Shown here piece after piece: positions 43,301-59,644 of a DNA stretch of 64,000 nucleotides. This DNA is from Osmia lignaria lignaria (taxonomy: Eukaryota > Arthropoda > Insecta > Hymenoptera > Megachilidae): positions 372,001 through 436,000 of the forward strand of contig NC_135034.1 of NCBI RefSeq assembly GCF_051020975.1, written 5' to 3'. The translations under genes and the position numbers were made by a program. The notes beneath the pieces are model-generated. The model was not told the origin of the DNA, searched no databases, and saw nothing but the letters and a program-made list of their open reading frames with translations. How positions within the stretch are numbered: position 1 is the first letter of the stretch; every line of letters starts with the position of its first letter.

Positions 43301-45950
43301 GTACTATATCCACATCACACATAATGTAATATACTGATTCCTTCCCACAGAACAATGTACATTTAATAACCCCATCATTCATACTATATGTACACGAGGT
43401 ATAATGTAATATAGTGATTACATCCCCCAGATCAATGTACATATAACAACAACATCATTCATACTATATCTACATTGGATATAATGTAATATACTGATCC
43501 CTTCCCACAGGTCAATGTACATATAATAGTATAATTGTTATTACTATATCTACATTAGGTATAATGTAATGTATTTACTACATCCTACAGATCATTGTAC
43601 ATTTAATAACATCATTCATGCTATAGCTAAATTGGCTATAATGTAATATACTCACCCCTTCCTACAGATCAAGGTACCTACATTTAATAACAATATCATT
43701 ATTACTACATCTACATTAGATATAAAGTAATATACTGATCCCTGCCCACAGTTCAATGTACCTATATTTAATAATAATATCATTAGTACTATATCCACAT
43801 CATATATGATGTAATATACTGATTCCTTCCCACAGATCAATGTACATTAACAACAACATCATTCATGCTATAGCTAAATTGGATATAATGTAATATACTG
43901 ATCCCTGCCCACCGGTCAATGTACATTTAATAACAACATCGTTCATACTATATCCACATTAGGTATAATGTAATATAGTGATTACGTCCCACAGATCAAT
44001 GTACCTACATTTAATAACAATATCCTTAGTACTATACCCACATTACACATAATGTAATATACTGATTCCTTCCCACAGATCAATGTACATTTAACAACAA
44101 CATCATTCATACTATATCTACAATGGATATAATGTAATATACTGATCCCTGCCCATAGTTCAATGTACCTATATTTAATAACAATATCATTAGTACTATA
44201 TCCACATCACATATAATGTAATATACTGATTCCTTCCCACAGATCAATGTACATTTAATAACAACATTATTCATACTATATCTACACTAGGTATAATGTA
44301 ACAAAGTGATTACATCCCACAGATCAATGTACACTTAAAAACAACATCATTCATACTATAACTACATTGGATATAATGTAATATACTGATCCCTTCCCAC
44401 AGATCAATGTACCTACATTTAATAACAATATCATTAGTACTACGTCCACATTACATATAATGTAGTATACTGATTCCTTCTCACAGGTCAGTGTAGATTT
44501 AATAACAACATCCTTCACACTATATCAACACTAGGTATAATGTAATATACTGATCCCTGCCCACCGGTCAATGTACATTTAATAACAACATCGTTCATAC
44601 TATATCCACATTAGGTATAATGTAACATAGTGATTACGTCCCACAGATCAATGTACCTACATTTAATAACAATATCCGTAGTACTATATCCACATTACAC
44701 ATAATGTAATATACTGATTCCTTCCCACAGATCAATGTACATTGAACAACAACATCATTCATACTATATCTACAATGGATATAGTGTAATATACTGATCC
44801 CTTCCCACAGATCAATGTACCTACATTTAATAACAATATCCTTAGTACTGTATCCACATTACACATAATGTAATATACTGATTCCTTCCCACAGATCAAT
44901 GTACATTTAATAGCAACATTATTCATACTATATCTACACTAGGGATAATGTAACATAGTGATTACATCCCGCAAATCAATGTACACTTAATAACAACATC
45001 ATTCATACTATAACTACATTGGATATAATGTAATATACTGATCCCTTCCCACAGATTAAGGTATCTACATTTAATAACAATATCATTATTACTATATCTA
45101 CACTAGATATGATGCAATATACGGATTCCTTCCCACAGATCAATGTACATTTAATAACAACATCATTCATACTATATCTGCATTGGATATAATGTAATAT
45201 ACTGATCCCTTACCACAGGTCAATGTACATACAATAGCAAAATCGTTATTACTATATCTACATTAGGTATAATGTAATGTATTTACTACATCCTACAGAT
45301 CATTGTACATTTAATAACATCATTCATGCTATAGCTAAATTGGATATAATGTAATATACTCACCCCTTCCCACAGATCAAGGTACCTACATTTAATAACA
45401 ATATCATTATTACTACATCTACATTAGATATAAAGTAATATACTGATCCCTGCCCACAGTTCAATGTACCTATATTTAATAATAATATCATTAGTACTAT
45501 ATCCACATCATATATAATGTAATATACTGATTCCTTCCCACAGATCAATGTACATTAACAACAACATCATTCATGCTATAGCTAAATTGGATATAATGTA
45601 ATATACTGATCCCTGCCCACAGATCAATGTACCTACATTTAATCACAATATCATTAGTACTATATCTACATTAGATATAATGTAATATACTGATCCCTGC
45701 CCACAGGTCAATGTACCTTCATTTAGTAACAATATCATTATTACTATATCTACATTAGATATAATGTAATATACTGATCCCTGCCCACCGGTCAATGTAC
45801 ATTTAATAACAACATCGTTCATACTATATCCACATTAGGTATAATGTAATATAGTGATTACGTCCCACAGATCAATGTACCTACATTTAATAACAATATC
45901 CTTAGTACTATATCCACATTACACATAATGTAATATACTGATTCCTTCCC
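40179..45950 (+). repeat. Segment pair E, copy 2
   Basis: Adjacent, same-orientation copy of 34,727-40,178 with the indels described there. Shared rare units include TAGCTATATTGG, CCCAGCCCACAG, TATCTATTTTGGG and CACTGGATATAATACAATATACGG. Confidence 0.88.
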
Positions 45951-47280
45951 ACAGATCAATGTACATTTAACAACAACATCATTCGTACTATATCTACATT
46001 GGATATAATGTAATATACTGATCCCTTCCCACAGATCAATGTACCTACATTTAATAACAATATCCTTAGTACTATATCCACATTACACATAATGTAATAT
46101 ACTGATTCCTTCCCACAGAACAATGTACATTTAATAACCCCATCATTCATACTATATCTACACGAGGTATAATGTAATATAGTGATTACATCCCCCAGAT
46201 CAATGTACATATAACAACAACATCATTCATACTATATCTACATTGGATATAATGTAATATACTGATCCCTTCCCAAAGGTCAGTGTACATATAATAGCAT
46301 AATCGTTATTACTATATCTAAATTAGGTATAATGTAATGTATTAACTACATCCTACAGATCATTGTACATTTAGTATCATCATTCATGCTATAGCTAAAT
46401 TGGATATAATGTAATATACTGATTCCTTCCCACAGATCAATGTACATTTAATAACAACACTATTCATACTATATCTACACTAGGTATAATGTAATGTGGT
46501 GATTACATCCCACAGATCAATGTACATTTAATAATATCATTCATACTATAACTACATTGGATATAATGTAATATACTGATCCCTTCCCACAGATCAAGGT
46601 ATCTACATTTAATAACAATATCATTATTACTATATCTGCACTAGATATAATGCAATATACGGATTCCTTCCCACAGATCAATGTACATTTAATAACAACA
46701 TCATTCATACTATAACTACATTGGACATAATGTAATATACTGATCCCTTCCCACAGATCAATGTACCTACATTTAATAACAATATCATTAGTACTACGTC
46801 CACATTACATATAATGTAGTATACTGATTCCTTCTCTCAGATCAGTGTAGATTTAATAACAACATCCTTCATACTATATCAACACTAGGTATAATGTAAT
46901 ATACTGATCCCTTCCCACAGACCAAGGTGCGTACATTTAGTAACAATACCATTATTACTATATCTACATTAGATATAATGTAATATACTGATCCCTGCCC
47001 ACCGGTCAATGTACATTTAATAACAACATCGTTCATACTATATCCACATTAGGTATAATGTAATATAGTGATTACGTCCCACAGATCAATGTACCTACAT
47101 TTAATAACAATATCCTTAGTACTATATCCACATTACACATAATGTAATATACTGATTCCTTCCCACAGATCAATGTACATTTAACAACAACATCATTCGT
47201 ACTATATCTACATTGGATATAATGTAATATACTGATCCCTTCCCACAGATCAATGTACCTACATTTAATAACAATATCCT
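42286..47280 (+). repeat. Segment pair F, copy 2
   Basis: Second copy of 24,250-29,330. Most of it up to about 45.9 kb is also the downstream member of the 34.7-40.1 / 40.2-45.9 kb tandem, so it belongs to two duplication layers. Confidence 0.85.
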
Positions 47281-47975
47281 TAGTACTATATCCACATTAC
47301 ACATAATGTAATATACTGATTCCTTCCCACAGAACAATGTACATTTAATAACCCCATCATTCATACTATATCTACACGAGGTATAATGTAATATAGTGAT
47401 TACATCCCCCAGATCAATGTACATATAACAACAACATCATTCATACTATATCTACATTGGATATAATGTAATATACTGATCCCTTCCCAAAGGTCAATGT
47501 ACATATAATAGCATAATCGTTATTACTATATCTACATTAGGTATAATGTAATGTATTAACTACATCCTACAGATCATTGTACATTTAATATCATCATTCA
47601 TGCTATAGCTAAATTGGATATAATGTAATATACTGATTCCTTCCCACAGATCAATGTACATTTAATAACAACACTATTCATACTATATCTACACTAGGTA
47701 TAATGTAATGTGGTGATTACATCCCACAGATCAATGTACATTTAATAATATCATTCATACTATAACTACATTGGATATAATGTAATATACTGATCCCTTC
47801 CCACAGATCAAGGTATCTACATTTAATAACAATATCATTATTACTATATCTGCACTAGATATAATGCAATATACGGATTCCTTCCCACAGATCAATGTAC
47901 ATTTAATAACAACATCATTCATACTATAACTACATTGGATATAATGTAACATACTGATCCCTTCCCACAGATCAA

Positions 47976-49540
47976 TGTACCTACATTTAATAACAATACC
48001 ATTAGTACTACGTCCACATTACATATAATGTAGTATACTGATTCCTTCTCACAGATCAGTGTAGATTTAATAACAACATCCTTCATACTATATCAACACT
48101 AGGTATAATGTAATATACTGATCCCTTCCCACAGACCAAGGTGCCTACATTTAGTAACAATATCATTATTACTGTATCTACATTAGATATAATGTAATAT
48201 ACTGATCCCTGCCCGCCGGTCAATGTACATTTAATAACAACATCGTTCATACTATATCCACATTAGGTATAATGTAATATAGTGATTACGTCCGACAGAT
48301 CAATGTACCTACATTTAATAACAATATCCTTAGTACTATATCCACATTACACCTAATGTAATATACTGATTCCTTCCCACAGATCAATGTACATTTAACA
48401 ACAACATCATTCATACTATATCTACATTGGATATAATGTAATATACTGATCCCTTCCCACAGGTCAATGTACATTAACAATAACATCATTCATGCTGTAG
48501 CTAAATTGGATATAATGTAATATACTGATCCCTGCCCACAGATCAATGTACCTACATTTAATAACAATATCATTAGTACTATATCTACATTAGATATAAT
48601 GTAATATACTGATCCCTGCCCACAGTTCAATGTAACTATATTTAAAAACAATATCATTAGTACTTCATCCACATCATATATAATGTAATGTACTGATTCC
48701 TTCCCACAGATCAATGTACATATAATAGCAATATCGTTATTACCATATCAACATCAGGTATGTAATATACATTTAAAAACAAATCATTATTACTATATCT
48801 ACGTCGGTTATAACGAAATGTACTGATTCCTTCCCAAGGATCAATGTACATATAATCGCAATATCATTATTAGTTACTATATCTACATCGGTTGTAACGC
48901 AATATACTGATTCCTTCCCACAGATCAATGTACATTTAATAGCAATATCATTAGTACTATATCTACATTAGATATAATGTAATATACTGATCCCTTCGCG
49001 CAGATCAAGGTACCTACATTTAATAACAATATCCTTAGTACTATATCCACATTACACATAATGTAATATACTGATTCCTTCCCACAGATCAATGTACATT
49101 TAACAACAACATCATTCATACTATATCTACAATGGATATAATGTAATATACTGATCCCTGCCCATAGTTCAATGTACCTATATTTAATAACAATATCATT
49201 AGTACTATATCCACATCACATATAATGTAATATACTGATTCCTTCCCACAGATCAATGTACATTTAATAACAACATTATTCATACTATATCTACACTAGG
49301 TATAATGTAACATAGTGATTACATCCCACAGATCAATGTACACCAAAAAACAACATCATTCATACTATAACTACATTGGATATAATGTAATATACTGATC
49401 CCTTCCCACAGATCAAGGTATCTACATTTAATAACAACATCACTATTACTATATCTACACTAGATATAATGCAATATACGGATTCCTTCCCACAGATCAA
49501 TGTACATTTAATAACAACATCATTCATACTATATCTGCAT
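47976..49540 (+). repeat. Segment G, copy of 19,886-21,450
   Basis: Offset 28,090. It contains the relic block and the CGCG-bearing unit (about 48,996). A visible private change is GTACACCAAAAAACAAC near 49,340 where others have GTACACTTAAAAACAAC. Confidence 0.87.
48709..48922 (+). repeat. Divergent relic block, copy 4
   Basis: Lies 17,452 bp after copy 3 and 28,090 bp after copy 2, within a segment (about 47,976-49,540) that duplicates about 19,886-21,450. Confidence 0.92.
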
Positions 49541-52500
49541 TGGATATAATGTAATATACTGATCCCTTCCCACAGGTCAATGTACATACAATAGCAAAAT
49601 CGTTATTACTATATCTACATTAGGTATAATGTAATGTATTTACTACATCCTACAGATCATTGTACATTTAATAAGATCATTCATGCTATAGCTAAATTGG
49701 ATATAATGTAATATACTCACCCCTTCCCACAGATCAAGGTAGCTACATTTAATAACATTATCATTAATACTATATCTACATGAGATATAATGTTATATAC
49801 TAATCCCTGCCCACAGATCAATGTATATTTAATAGCGATATCATTATTACTATATCTACATTAGATATAATGTTATATACTGATCCGTGCCCACAGTTCA
49901 ATGTACCTATACTTAATAACAATATCATTAGTACTATATCCACATCATATATAATGTAATATACCGATTCCTTCCCACAGATCAACGTAGATTTAATAAC
50001 ATCATTCATAATATATCAACACTAGGTATAATGTAATATAGTGATTACATCCCACAGATCAAGGTACATTTAATAACAACATCATTCATACTATATCTAC
50101 ATTGGATATAATGTATTATACTGGTCCCTTCCCACAGATCAAGGTGCCTACATTTAATAACAACATCATTCATACTATATCTTCATTGGATATAATGTAA
50201 TGTATTTACTACATCCTACAGATCATTGTACATTTAATAAGATCATACATGCTATAGCTAAATTGGATATAATGTAATATACTCACCCCTTCCCACAGAT
50301 CAAGGTACCTACATTTAATAACAATATCATTATTACTACATCTACATTAGATATAATGCAATATACGGATTCCTTCCCACAGATCAATGTACATTTAATA
50401 ACAACATCATTCATACTATAACTACATTGGATATAATGTAATATACTGATCCCTCCCCACAGATCAATGTACATTTTATAACAACATCATTCATACTATA
50501 TCTACATTGGATATAATGTAATATACTGATCCCTTCCCACAGATCAAGGTATCTACATTTAATAACAATATCATTATTACTATATCTACACTAGATATAA
50601 TGCAATATACGGATTCCTTCCCACAGATCAATGTACATTTAATAACAACATCATTCATACTATATCTGCATTGGATATAACGTAATATACTGATCCCTTC
50701 CCACAGGTCAATGTACATACAATAGCAAAATCGTTATTACTATATCCACATTAGGTATAATGTAATGTATTTACTACATCCAACAGATCATTGTACATTT
50801 AATAACATCATTCATGCTATAGCTAAATTGGATATAATGTAATATACTCACCCCTTCCCACAGATCAAGGTACCTACATTTAATAACAATATCATTATTA
50901 CTACATCTACATTAGATATAAAGTAATATACTGATCCCTGCCCACAGTTCAATGTACCCATATTTAATAATAATATCATTAGTACTATATCCACATCATA
51001 TATAATGTAATATACTGATTCCTTCCCACAGATCAATGTACATTAACAACAACATCATTCATGCTATAGCTAAATTGGATATAATGTAATATACTGATCC
51101 CTGCCCACAGATCAATGTACCTACATTTAATAACAATATCATTAGTACTATATCTACATTGGATATAATGTAATATACTGATCCCTGCCCACAGATCAAT
51201 GTACCTACATTTAGTAACAATATCATTATTACTATATCTACATTAGATATAATGTAATATACTGATCCCTGCCCACCGGTCAATGTACATTTAATAACAA
51301 CATCGTTCATACTATATCCACATTAGGTATAATGTAATATAGTGATTACGTCCCACAGATCAATGTACCTACATTTAATAACAATATCCTTAGTACTATA
51401 TCCACATTACACATAATGTAATATACTGATTCCTTCCCACAGATCAATGTACATTTAACAACAACATCATTCGTACTATATCTACATTGGATATAATGTA
51501 ATATACTGATCCCTTCCCACAGATCAATGTACCTACATTTAATAACAATATCCTTAGTACTATATCCACATTACACATAATGTAATATACTGATTCCTTC
51601 CCACAGATCAATGTACATATAACAGCAACATCATTCATACTATATCTACACGAGGTATAATGTAATATAGTGATTACATCCCCCAGATCAATGTACATAT
51701 AACAAAAACATCATTCATACTATATCTACATTGGATATAATGTAATATACTGATCCCTTCCCACAGGTCAATGTACATATAATAGTATAATTGTTATTAC
51801 TATATCTACATTAGGTATAATGTAATGTATTTACTACATCCTACAGATCATTGTACATTTAATAACATCATTCATGCTATAGCTAAATTGGCTATAATGT
51901 AATATACTCACCCCTTCCCACAGATCAAGGTACCTACATTTAATAACAATATCATTATTACTACATCTACATTAGATATAAAGTAATATACTGATCCCTG
52001 CCCACAGTTCAATGTACCTATATTTAATAATAATATCATTAGTACTATATCCACATCATATATAATGTAATATACTGATTCCATCCCACAGATCAATGTA
52101 CATTAACAACAACATCATTCATGCGATAGCTAAATTGGATATAATGTAATATACTGATCCCTGCCCACCGGTCAATGTACATTTAATAACAACATCGTTC
52201 ATACTATATCCACATTAGGTATAATGTAATATAGTGATTACGTCCCACAGATCAATGTACCTACATTTAATAACAATATCCTTAGTACTATACCCACATT
52301 ACACATAATGTAATATACTGATTCCTTCCCACAGATCAATGTACATTTAACAACAACATCATTCATACTATATCTACAATGGATATAATGTAATATACTG
52401 ATCCCTGCCCATAGTTCAATGTACCTATATTTAATAACAATATCATTAGTACTATATCCACATCACATATAATGTAATATACTGATTCCTTCCCACAGGT

Positions 52501-52863
52501 CAATGTACATACAATAGCAAAATCGTTATTACTATATCTACATTAGGTATAATGTAATGTATTTACTACATCCTACAGATCATTGTACATTTAATAAGAT
52601 CATTCATGCTATAGCTAAATTGGATATAATGTAATATACTCACCCCTTCCCACAGATCAAGGTACCTACATTTAATAACAATATCATTATTACTACATCT
52701 ACATTAGATATAATGCAATATACGGATTCCTTCCCACAGATCAATGTACATTTAATAACAACATCATTCATACTATAACTACATTGGATATAATGTAATA
52801 TACTGATCCCTCCCCACAGATCAATGTACATTTTATAACAACATCATTCATACTATATCTACA
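49518..52863 (+). repeat. Segment pair H (5,203-bp offset), copy 1
   Basis: 3,346 bp repeated at 54,721-58,066. Rare variants are shared: GATCATACATGC, ATAACGTAAT, ATTCCATCCC and CATGCGATAGC. I noticed no substitution between the copies by eye, so the duplication is recent. Copies part at ACACGAGG here against ACATTGG there. Confidence 0.9.
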
Positions 52864-54720
52864 CGAGGTATAATGTAATATAGTGATTACATCCCACAGA
52901 TCATTGTACGTTTAATAACACCATCATTCATGCTATAGCTAAATTGGATATAATGTAATATACTCACCCCTTCCCACAGATCAAGGTACCTACATTTAAT
53001 AACAATATCATTATTACTACATCTACATTAGATATAAAGTAATATACTGATCCCTGCCCACAGTTCAATGTACCTATATTTAATAATAATATCATTAGTA
53101 CTATATCCACATCCTATATAATGTAATATACTGATTCCTTCCCACAGATCAATGTACATTTTCAACCGCATCATTCATACTATGTCTACATTGGATATAA
53201 TGTAATATACTGTTCCCTTCCCACAGATCAATGTACATATAATAACAATATCATTATTACTATAACTACACTAGATATAATGTAATATACTGATTCCTTC
53301 CCTCAGATCAATGTACATTTAATATCGATATCATTATTACTATTTCTACACTAGATATAATGTAATATACTGATCCCTTCCCACAGATCAATGTACCTAC
53401 ATTTAATAACAATACCATTAGTACTACGTCCACATTACATATAATGTAGTATACAGATTCCTTCTCTCAGATCAGTGTAGATTTAATAACAACATCCTTC
53501 ATACTATATCAACACTAGGTATAATGTAATATACTGATCCCTTCCCACAGACCAAGGTGCCTACATTTAGTAACAATATCATTATTACTATATCTACATT
53601 AGATATAATGTAATATACTGATCCCTGCCCACCGGTCAATGTACATTTAATAACAACATCGTTCATACTATATCCACATTAGGTATAATGTAATATAGTG
53701 ATTACGTCCCACAGATCAATGTACCTACATTTAATAACAATATCCTTAGTACTATATCCACATTACACATAATGTAATATACTGATTCCTTCCCACAGAT
53801 CAATGTACATTTAACAACGACATCATTCGTACTATATCTACATTGGATATAATGTAATATACTGATCCCTTCCCACAGATCAATGTACCTACATTTAATA
53901 ACAATATCCTTAGTACTATATCCACATCACACATAATGTAATATACTGATTCCTTCCCACAGAACAATGTACATTTAATAACCCCATCATTCATACTATA
54001 TGTACACGAGGTATAATGTAATATAGTGATTACATCCCCCAGATCAATGTACATATAACAACAACATCATTCATACTATATCTACAATGGATATAATGTA
54101 ATATACTGATCCCTGCCCACAGATCAATGTACCTACATTTAATAACAATATCATTAGTACTATATCTACATTGGATATAATGTAATATACTGATCCCTGC
54201 CCACAGATCAATGTACCTACATTTAGTAACAATATCATTATTACTATATCTACATTAGATATAATGTAATATACTGATCCCTGCCCACCGGTCAATGTAC
54301 ATTTAATAACAACATCGTTCATACTATATCCACATTAGGTATAATGTAATATAGTGATTACGTCCCACAGATCAATGTACCTACATTTAATAACAATATC
54401 CTTAGTACTATATCCACATTACACATAATGTAATATACTGATTCCTTCCCACAGATCAATGTACATTTAACAACAACATCATTCGTACTATATCTACATT
54501 GGATATAATGTAATATACTGATCCCTTCCCACAGATCAATGTACCTACATTTAATAACAATATCCTTAGTACTATATCCACATTACACATAATGTAATAT
54601 ACTGATTCCTTCCCACAGATCAATGTACATATAACAGCAACATCATTCATACTATATCTACACGAGGTATAATGTAATATAGTGATTACATCCCCCAGAT
54701 CAATGTACATATAACAAAAA
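52864..54720 (+). repeat. Linker between H copies: matches 42.25-43.46 kb, then 51.06-51.71 kb
   Basis: 52,864 to about 54,070 follows 42,252 onward (offset 10,613, then 10,612 after a 1-bp deletion at GTACATTTTCAACCGC near 53,160). About 54,071-54,720 follows 51,059 onward (offset 3,012). The 1-bp indel is one of the few here that is not a whole monomer. Confidence 0.85.
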
Positions 54721-57700
54721 CATCATTCATACTATATCTGCATTGGATATAATGTAATATACTGATCCCTTCCCACAGGTCAATGTACATACAATAGCAA
54801 AATCGTTATTACTATATCTACATTAGGTATAATGTAATGTATTTACTACATCCTACAGATCATTGTACATTTAATAAGATCATTCATGCTATAGCTAAAT
54901 TGGATATAATGTAATATACTCACCCCTTCCCACAGATCAAGGTAGCTACATTTAATAACATTATCATTAATACTATATCTACATGAGATATAATGTTATA
55001 TACTAATCCCTGCCCACAGATCAATGTATATTTAATAGCGATATCATTATTACTATATCTACATTAGATATAATGTTATATACTGATCCGTGCCCACAGT
55101 TCAATGTACCTATACTTAATAACAATATCATTAGTACTATATCCACATCATATATAATGTAATATACCGATTCCTTCCCACAGATCAACGTAGATTTAAT
55201 AACATCATTCATAATATATCAACACTAGGTATAATGTAATATAGTGATTACATCCCACAGATCAAGGTACATTTAATAACAACATCATTCATACTATATC
55301 TACATTGGATATAATGTATTATACTGGTCCCTTCCCACAGATCAAGGTGCCTACATTTAATAACAACATCATTCATACTATATCTTCATTGGATATAATG
55401 TAATGTATTTACTACATCCTACAGATCATTGTACATTTAATAAGATCATACATGCTATAGCTAAATTGGATATAATGTAATATACTCACCCCTTCCCACA
55501 GATCAAGGTACCTACATTTAATAACAATATCATTATTACTACATCTACATTAGATATAATGCAATATACGGATTCCTTCCCACAGATCAATGTACATTTA
55601 ATAACAACATCATTCATACTATAACTACATTGGATATAATGTAATATACTGATCCCTCCCCACAGATCAATGTACATTTTATAACAACATCATTCATACT
55701 ATATCTACATTGGATATAATGTAATATACTGATCCCTTCCCACAGATCAAGGTATCTACATTTAATAACAATATCATTATTACTATATCTACACTAGATA
55801 TAATGCAATATACGGATTCCTTCCCACAGATCAATGTACATTTAATAACAACATCATTCATACTATATCTGCATTGGATATAACGTAATATACTGATCCC
55901 TTCCCACAGGTCAATGTACATACAATAGCAAAATCGTTATTACTATATCCACATTAGGTATAATGTAATGTATTTACTACATCCAACAGATCATTGTACA
56001 TTTAATAACATCATTCATGCTATAGCTAAATTGGATATAATGTAATATACTCACCCCTTCCCACAGATCAAGGTACCTACATTTAATAACAATATCATTA
56101 TTACTACATCTACATTAGATATAAAGTAATATACTGATCCCTGCCCACAGTTCAATGTACCCATATTTAATAATAATATCATTAGTACTATATCCACATC
56201 ATATATAATGTAATATACTGATTCCTTCCCACAGATCAATGTACATTAACAACAACATCATTCATGCTATAGCTAAATTGGATATAATGTAATATACTGA
56301 TCCCTGCCCACAGATCAATGTACCTACATTTAATAACAATATCATTAGTACTATATCTACATTGGATATAATGTAATATACTGATCCCTGCCCACAGATC
56401 AATGTACCTACATTTAGTAACAATATCATTATTACTATATCTACATTAGATATAATGTAATATACTGATCCCTGCCCACCGGTCAATGTACATTTAATAA
56501 CAACATCGTTCATACTATATCCACATTAGGTATAATGTAATATAGTGATTACGTCCCACAGATCAATGTACCTACATTTAATAACAATATCCTTAGTACT
56601 ATATCCACATTACACATAATGTAATATACTGATTCCTTCCCACAGATCAATGTACATTTAACAACAACATCATTCGTACTATATCTACATTGGATATAAT
56701 GTAATATACTGATCCCTTCCCACAGATCAATGTACCTACATTTAATAACAATATCCTTAGTACTATATCCACATTACACATAATGTAATATACTGATTCC
56801 TTCCCACAGATCAATGTACATATAACAGCAACATCATTCATACTATATCTACACGAGGTATAATGTAATATAGTGATTACATCCCCCAGATCAATGTACA
56901 TATAACAAAAACATCATTCATACTATATCTACATTGGATATAATGTAATATACTGATCCCTTCCCACAGGTCAATGTACATATAATAGTATAATTGTTAT
57001 TACTATATCTACATTAGGTATAATGTAATGTATTTACTACATCCTACAGATCATTGTACATTTAATAACATCATTCATGCTATAGCTAAATTGGCTATAA
57101 TGTAATATACTCACCCCTTCCCACAGATCAAGGTACCTACATTTAATAACAATATCATTATTACTACATCTACATTAGATATAAAGTAATATACTGATCC
57201 CTGCCCACAGTTCAATGTACCTATATTTAATAATAATATCATTAGTACTATATCCACATCATATATAATGTAATATACTGATTCCATCCCACAGATCAAT
57301 GTACATTAACAACAACATCATTCATGCGATAGCTAAATTGGATATAATGTAATATACTGATCCCTGCCCACCGGTCAATGTACATTTAATAACAACATCG
57401 TTCATACTATATCCACATTAGGTATAATGTAATATAGTGATTACGTCCCACAGATCAATGTACCTACATTTAATAACAATATCCTTAGTACTATACCCAC
57501 ATTACACATAATGTAATATACTGATTCCTTCCCACAGATCAATGTACATTTAACAACAACATCATTCATACTATATCTACAATGGATATAATGTAATATA
57601 CTGATCCCTGCCCATAGTTCAATGTACCTATATTTAATAACAATATCATTAGTACTATATCCACATCACATATAATGTAATATACTGATTCCTTCCCACA

Positions 57701-58066
57701 GGTCAATGTACATACAATAGCAAAATCGTTATTACTATATCTACATTAGGTATAATGTAATGTATTTACTACATCCTACAGATCATTGTACATTTAATAA
57801 GATCATTCATGCTATAGCTAAATTGGATATAATGTAATATACTCACCCCTTCCCACAGATCAAGGTACCTACATTTAATAACAATATCATTATTACTACA
57901 TCTACATTAGATATAATGCAATATACGGATTCCTTCCCACAGATCAATGTACATTTAATAACAACATCATTCATACTATAACTACATTGGATATAATGTA
58001 ATATACTGATCCCTCCCCACAGATCAATGTACATTTTATAACAACATCATTCATACTATATCTACA
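54721..58066 (+). repeat. Segment pair H, copy 2
   Basis: Second copy of 49,518-52,863. Its last part (57,285 onward) is the start of the 2,360-bp tandem duplication. Confidence 0.9.
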
Positions 58067-59644
58067 TTGGATATAATGTAATATACTGATCCCTTCCCAT
58101 ACGTCAATGTACATATAATAGCAAAATCGTTATTACTATATCTACATTAGGTATAATGTAATGTACTGATCCCTGCCCACCGGTCAATGTACATTTAATA
58201 ACAACATCGTTCATACTATATCCACATTAGGTATAATGTAATATAGTGATTACGTCCCACAGATCAATGTACCTACATTTAATAACATTATCATTAATAC
58301 TATATCTACATGAGACATAATGATATATACTAATCCCTGCCCACAGATCAATGTATATTTAATAGCGATATCATTATTAGTATATCTACATTAGATATAA
58401 TGTTATATACTGATCCCTGCCCACAGTTCAATGTTCCTATACTTAATAACAATATCATTAGTACTATATCCACATCATATATAATGTAATATACTGATTC
58501 CTTCCCACAGATCAACGTAGATTTAATAACAACATCATTCATACAATATCAACACCAGGTATAATGTAATATAGTGATTACATCCCACAGATCAAGGTAC
58601 ATTTTATAACAACATCGTTCATACTATATCTACGGTGGATATAATGTAATATACTGATCCCTTCCCACAGACCAAGGTGCCTACATTTAGTAACAATATC
58701 ATTCATACTATATCAACACTAGGTATAATGTAATATAGTGATTACATCCCACAGATCAAGGTACATTTTATAACAACATCGTTCATACTATATCTACATT
58801 GGATATAATGTAATATAATGATCCCTTCCCACAGACCAAGGTGCCTACATTTAGTAACGATATCATTATTACTATAACTACATTAGATATAATGTTATAT
58901 ACTGATCCCTGCCCACAGTTCATTGTACCTATACTTAATAACAATATCATTAGTTGTATATCCACATCATATATAATGTAATATACTGATTCCTTCCCAC
59001 GGATCAACGTAGATTTAATAACAACATCATTCATGCTATATCAACACTAGGTATAATGTAATATAGTGATTACATCCCACAGATCAAGGTGCCTACATTT
59101 TGTAACAATATCATTATTACTATATCTTCATTAGATATAATGTAATATACTAATCCCTGCCCACAGATCAATGTATATTTAGTAGCGATATCATTATTAC
59201 TATATCTACATTGGATATAATGTAATATACTGAACCCTCCCCACAGATCAATGTACCTACATTTAACAACAATATCATTAGTACTACGTCCACATTGCAT
59301 ATAATGTAATATACTGATTCCTTGCCACAGATCAGTGTACATTTAATAACAACATCATTCATTACATATCTATATTGGGTACAATGTAATATAGTGATTA
59401 CATCCCACAGATTGATGTACATGTAATATCGATATCATTATTACTATATCTACATTAGATATAATGTAATATACTGATCCCAGCCCATAGTTCAATGTAC
59501 CTATATTTAATAACAATATCATTAGTACTATATCCACATCACATATAATGTAATATACTGATCCCTTCCCACAGATCAATGTACATTTAGTAACACCATC
59601 ATTCATACTATATCTACACTAGGTATAATGTAACATAGTGATTA
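57285..59644 (+). repeat. Segment pair I (2,360-bp perfect tandem), copy 1
   Basis: Directly abuts copy 2 at 59,645. It spans 29 monomers' worth of sequence. The single difference I saw is A at 59,482 against G at 61,842 (CCCAGCCC / CCCGGCCC). It includes peculiar units such as GAGACATAATGATATATAC, TCTACGGTGG, TAATATAATGATCCC and TTAGTTGTATATC. Confidence 0.93.
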
